A DNA stretch of 64,000 nt. Source: Rouxiella chamberiensis (GTDB lineage Bacteria > Pseudomonadota > Gammaproteobacteria > Enterobacterales > Enterobacteriaceae). The notes under the pieces were generated by a model that was given only the letters and a program-made list of their open reading frames with translations, had not been told where the DNA came from and did not search any database. Shown here in pieces: positions 63,810 to 64,000 of the stretch. The stretch lies in the NCBI RefSeq assembly GCF_026967475.1, contig NZ_CP114058.1, positions 2,356,001 to 2,420,000 of the forward strand. Direction: 5' to 3'. The translations under genes were made by a program, and so were the position numbers. Every line of letters begins with the position of its first letter. Position 1 is the first letter of the stretch.

Positions 63810-64000
63810 TTATCGGTAGCGTTTTGTCGGGCTATTTTGATCTTGTTCAGTCAACCATGCCAGTTTCTCGCCGATTTTACCTTCCATCCCGCGTGCGGTC
63901 GGATAATAGTATCGGGTTTCGGCCATTTCGGCAGGGAAATAGCTCTCGCCAGCGGCATAGGCGTTGGGTTCGTCATGCGCGTAACGGTACTCCGCGCCTA
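63810..64000 (-). CDS. rarA: RarA (MgsA), replication-associated AAA ATPase (C-terminal end, cut by window edge)
   Basis: The last 63 codons on the minus strand read [20 protein letters not shown] ... and end [24 protein letters not shown], the conserved C-terminal tetramerisation region of RarA. RarA works at stalled replication forks with SSB and RecA. The ATPase part lies beyond the window. The reading frame is open to the edge. Confidence 0.94.
   Translation of the reverse strand, partial: GAEYRYAHDEPNAYAAGESYFPAEMAETRYYYPTARGMEGKIGEKLAWLTEQDQNSPTKRYR

Overview
The window is a stretch of conserved chromosome from a gammaproteobacterium of the order Enterobacterales. Almost every gene has a recognisable Escherichia coli counterpart in the same order, running from matP down to rarA. 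The mukFEB condensin operon, MatP, ZapC, Rmf, an OmpF porin with a MicF-type leader and focA-pflB-pflA all fit this order. The differences from E. coli are a cold-shock gene between lpxK and ycaQ, no fimbrial genes between pyrD and ssu, and no ycaP or dmsABC. They suggest the Yersiniaceae/Hafniaceae side (Serratia, Rahnella, Ewingella, Rouxiella type), but I cannot fix the genus. There is no prophage, insertion sequence, CRISPR array, tRNA or rRNA, and no obvious island.

Layout. 1-3255: start of matP, the Lon-like protease lonH, fabA with FadR and FabR sites, and rmf. 3256-8752: pqiABC and uup on the minus strand. 8758-14166: rlmL, ycbX, zapC and pyrD. 14480-18842: the sulfonate operon ssuEADCB. 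18909-27867: pepN, pncB, asnS, ompF and aspC. 27985-38879: a minus-strand cluster that is read cmoM-mukF-mukE-mukB, then ldtD-mepK-gloC. 39011-48711: elyC, then the minus-strand series ihfB-comEC-msbA-lpxK-csp-ycaQ-ycaR-kdsB. 48787-54127: serC-aroA-cmk-rpsA. 54403-60759: ycaO and the anaerobic formate genes focA-pflB-pflA. 60898-64000: ycaD, serS and the end of rarA.

The main oddity is that thirteen genes carry a single-base frameshift: pqiA, ssuC, pncB, asnS, ldtD, mukB, mukE, cmoM, elyC, lpxK, msbA, comEC and ycaO. In each, one base change restores the family's conserved sequence and its usual length. Seven are one-base losses inside homopolymers and six are one-base gains. Several of these genes are essential in relatives (msbA, lpxK, asnS, mukB/E), so sequence error is far more likely than gene decay. 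I give the repaired gene spans.

The less explained signals are intergenic: a small leader ORF with a very strong ribosome binding site just before serC; a GGA-rich stretch between csp and lpxK; a roughly 125-bp inverted-repeat element before ycbX; a 16-bp perfect palindrome between pepN and pncB; and stable hairpins before pqiA and between mepK and ldtD. I found no convincing new multi-gene system.
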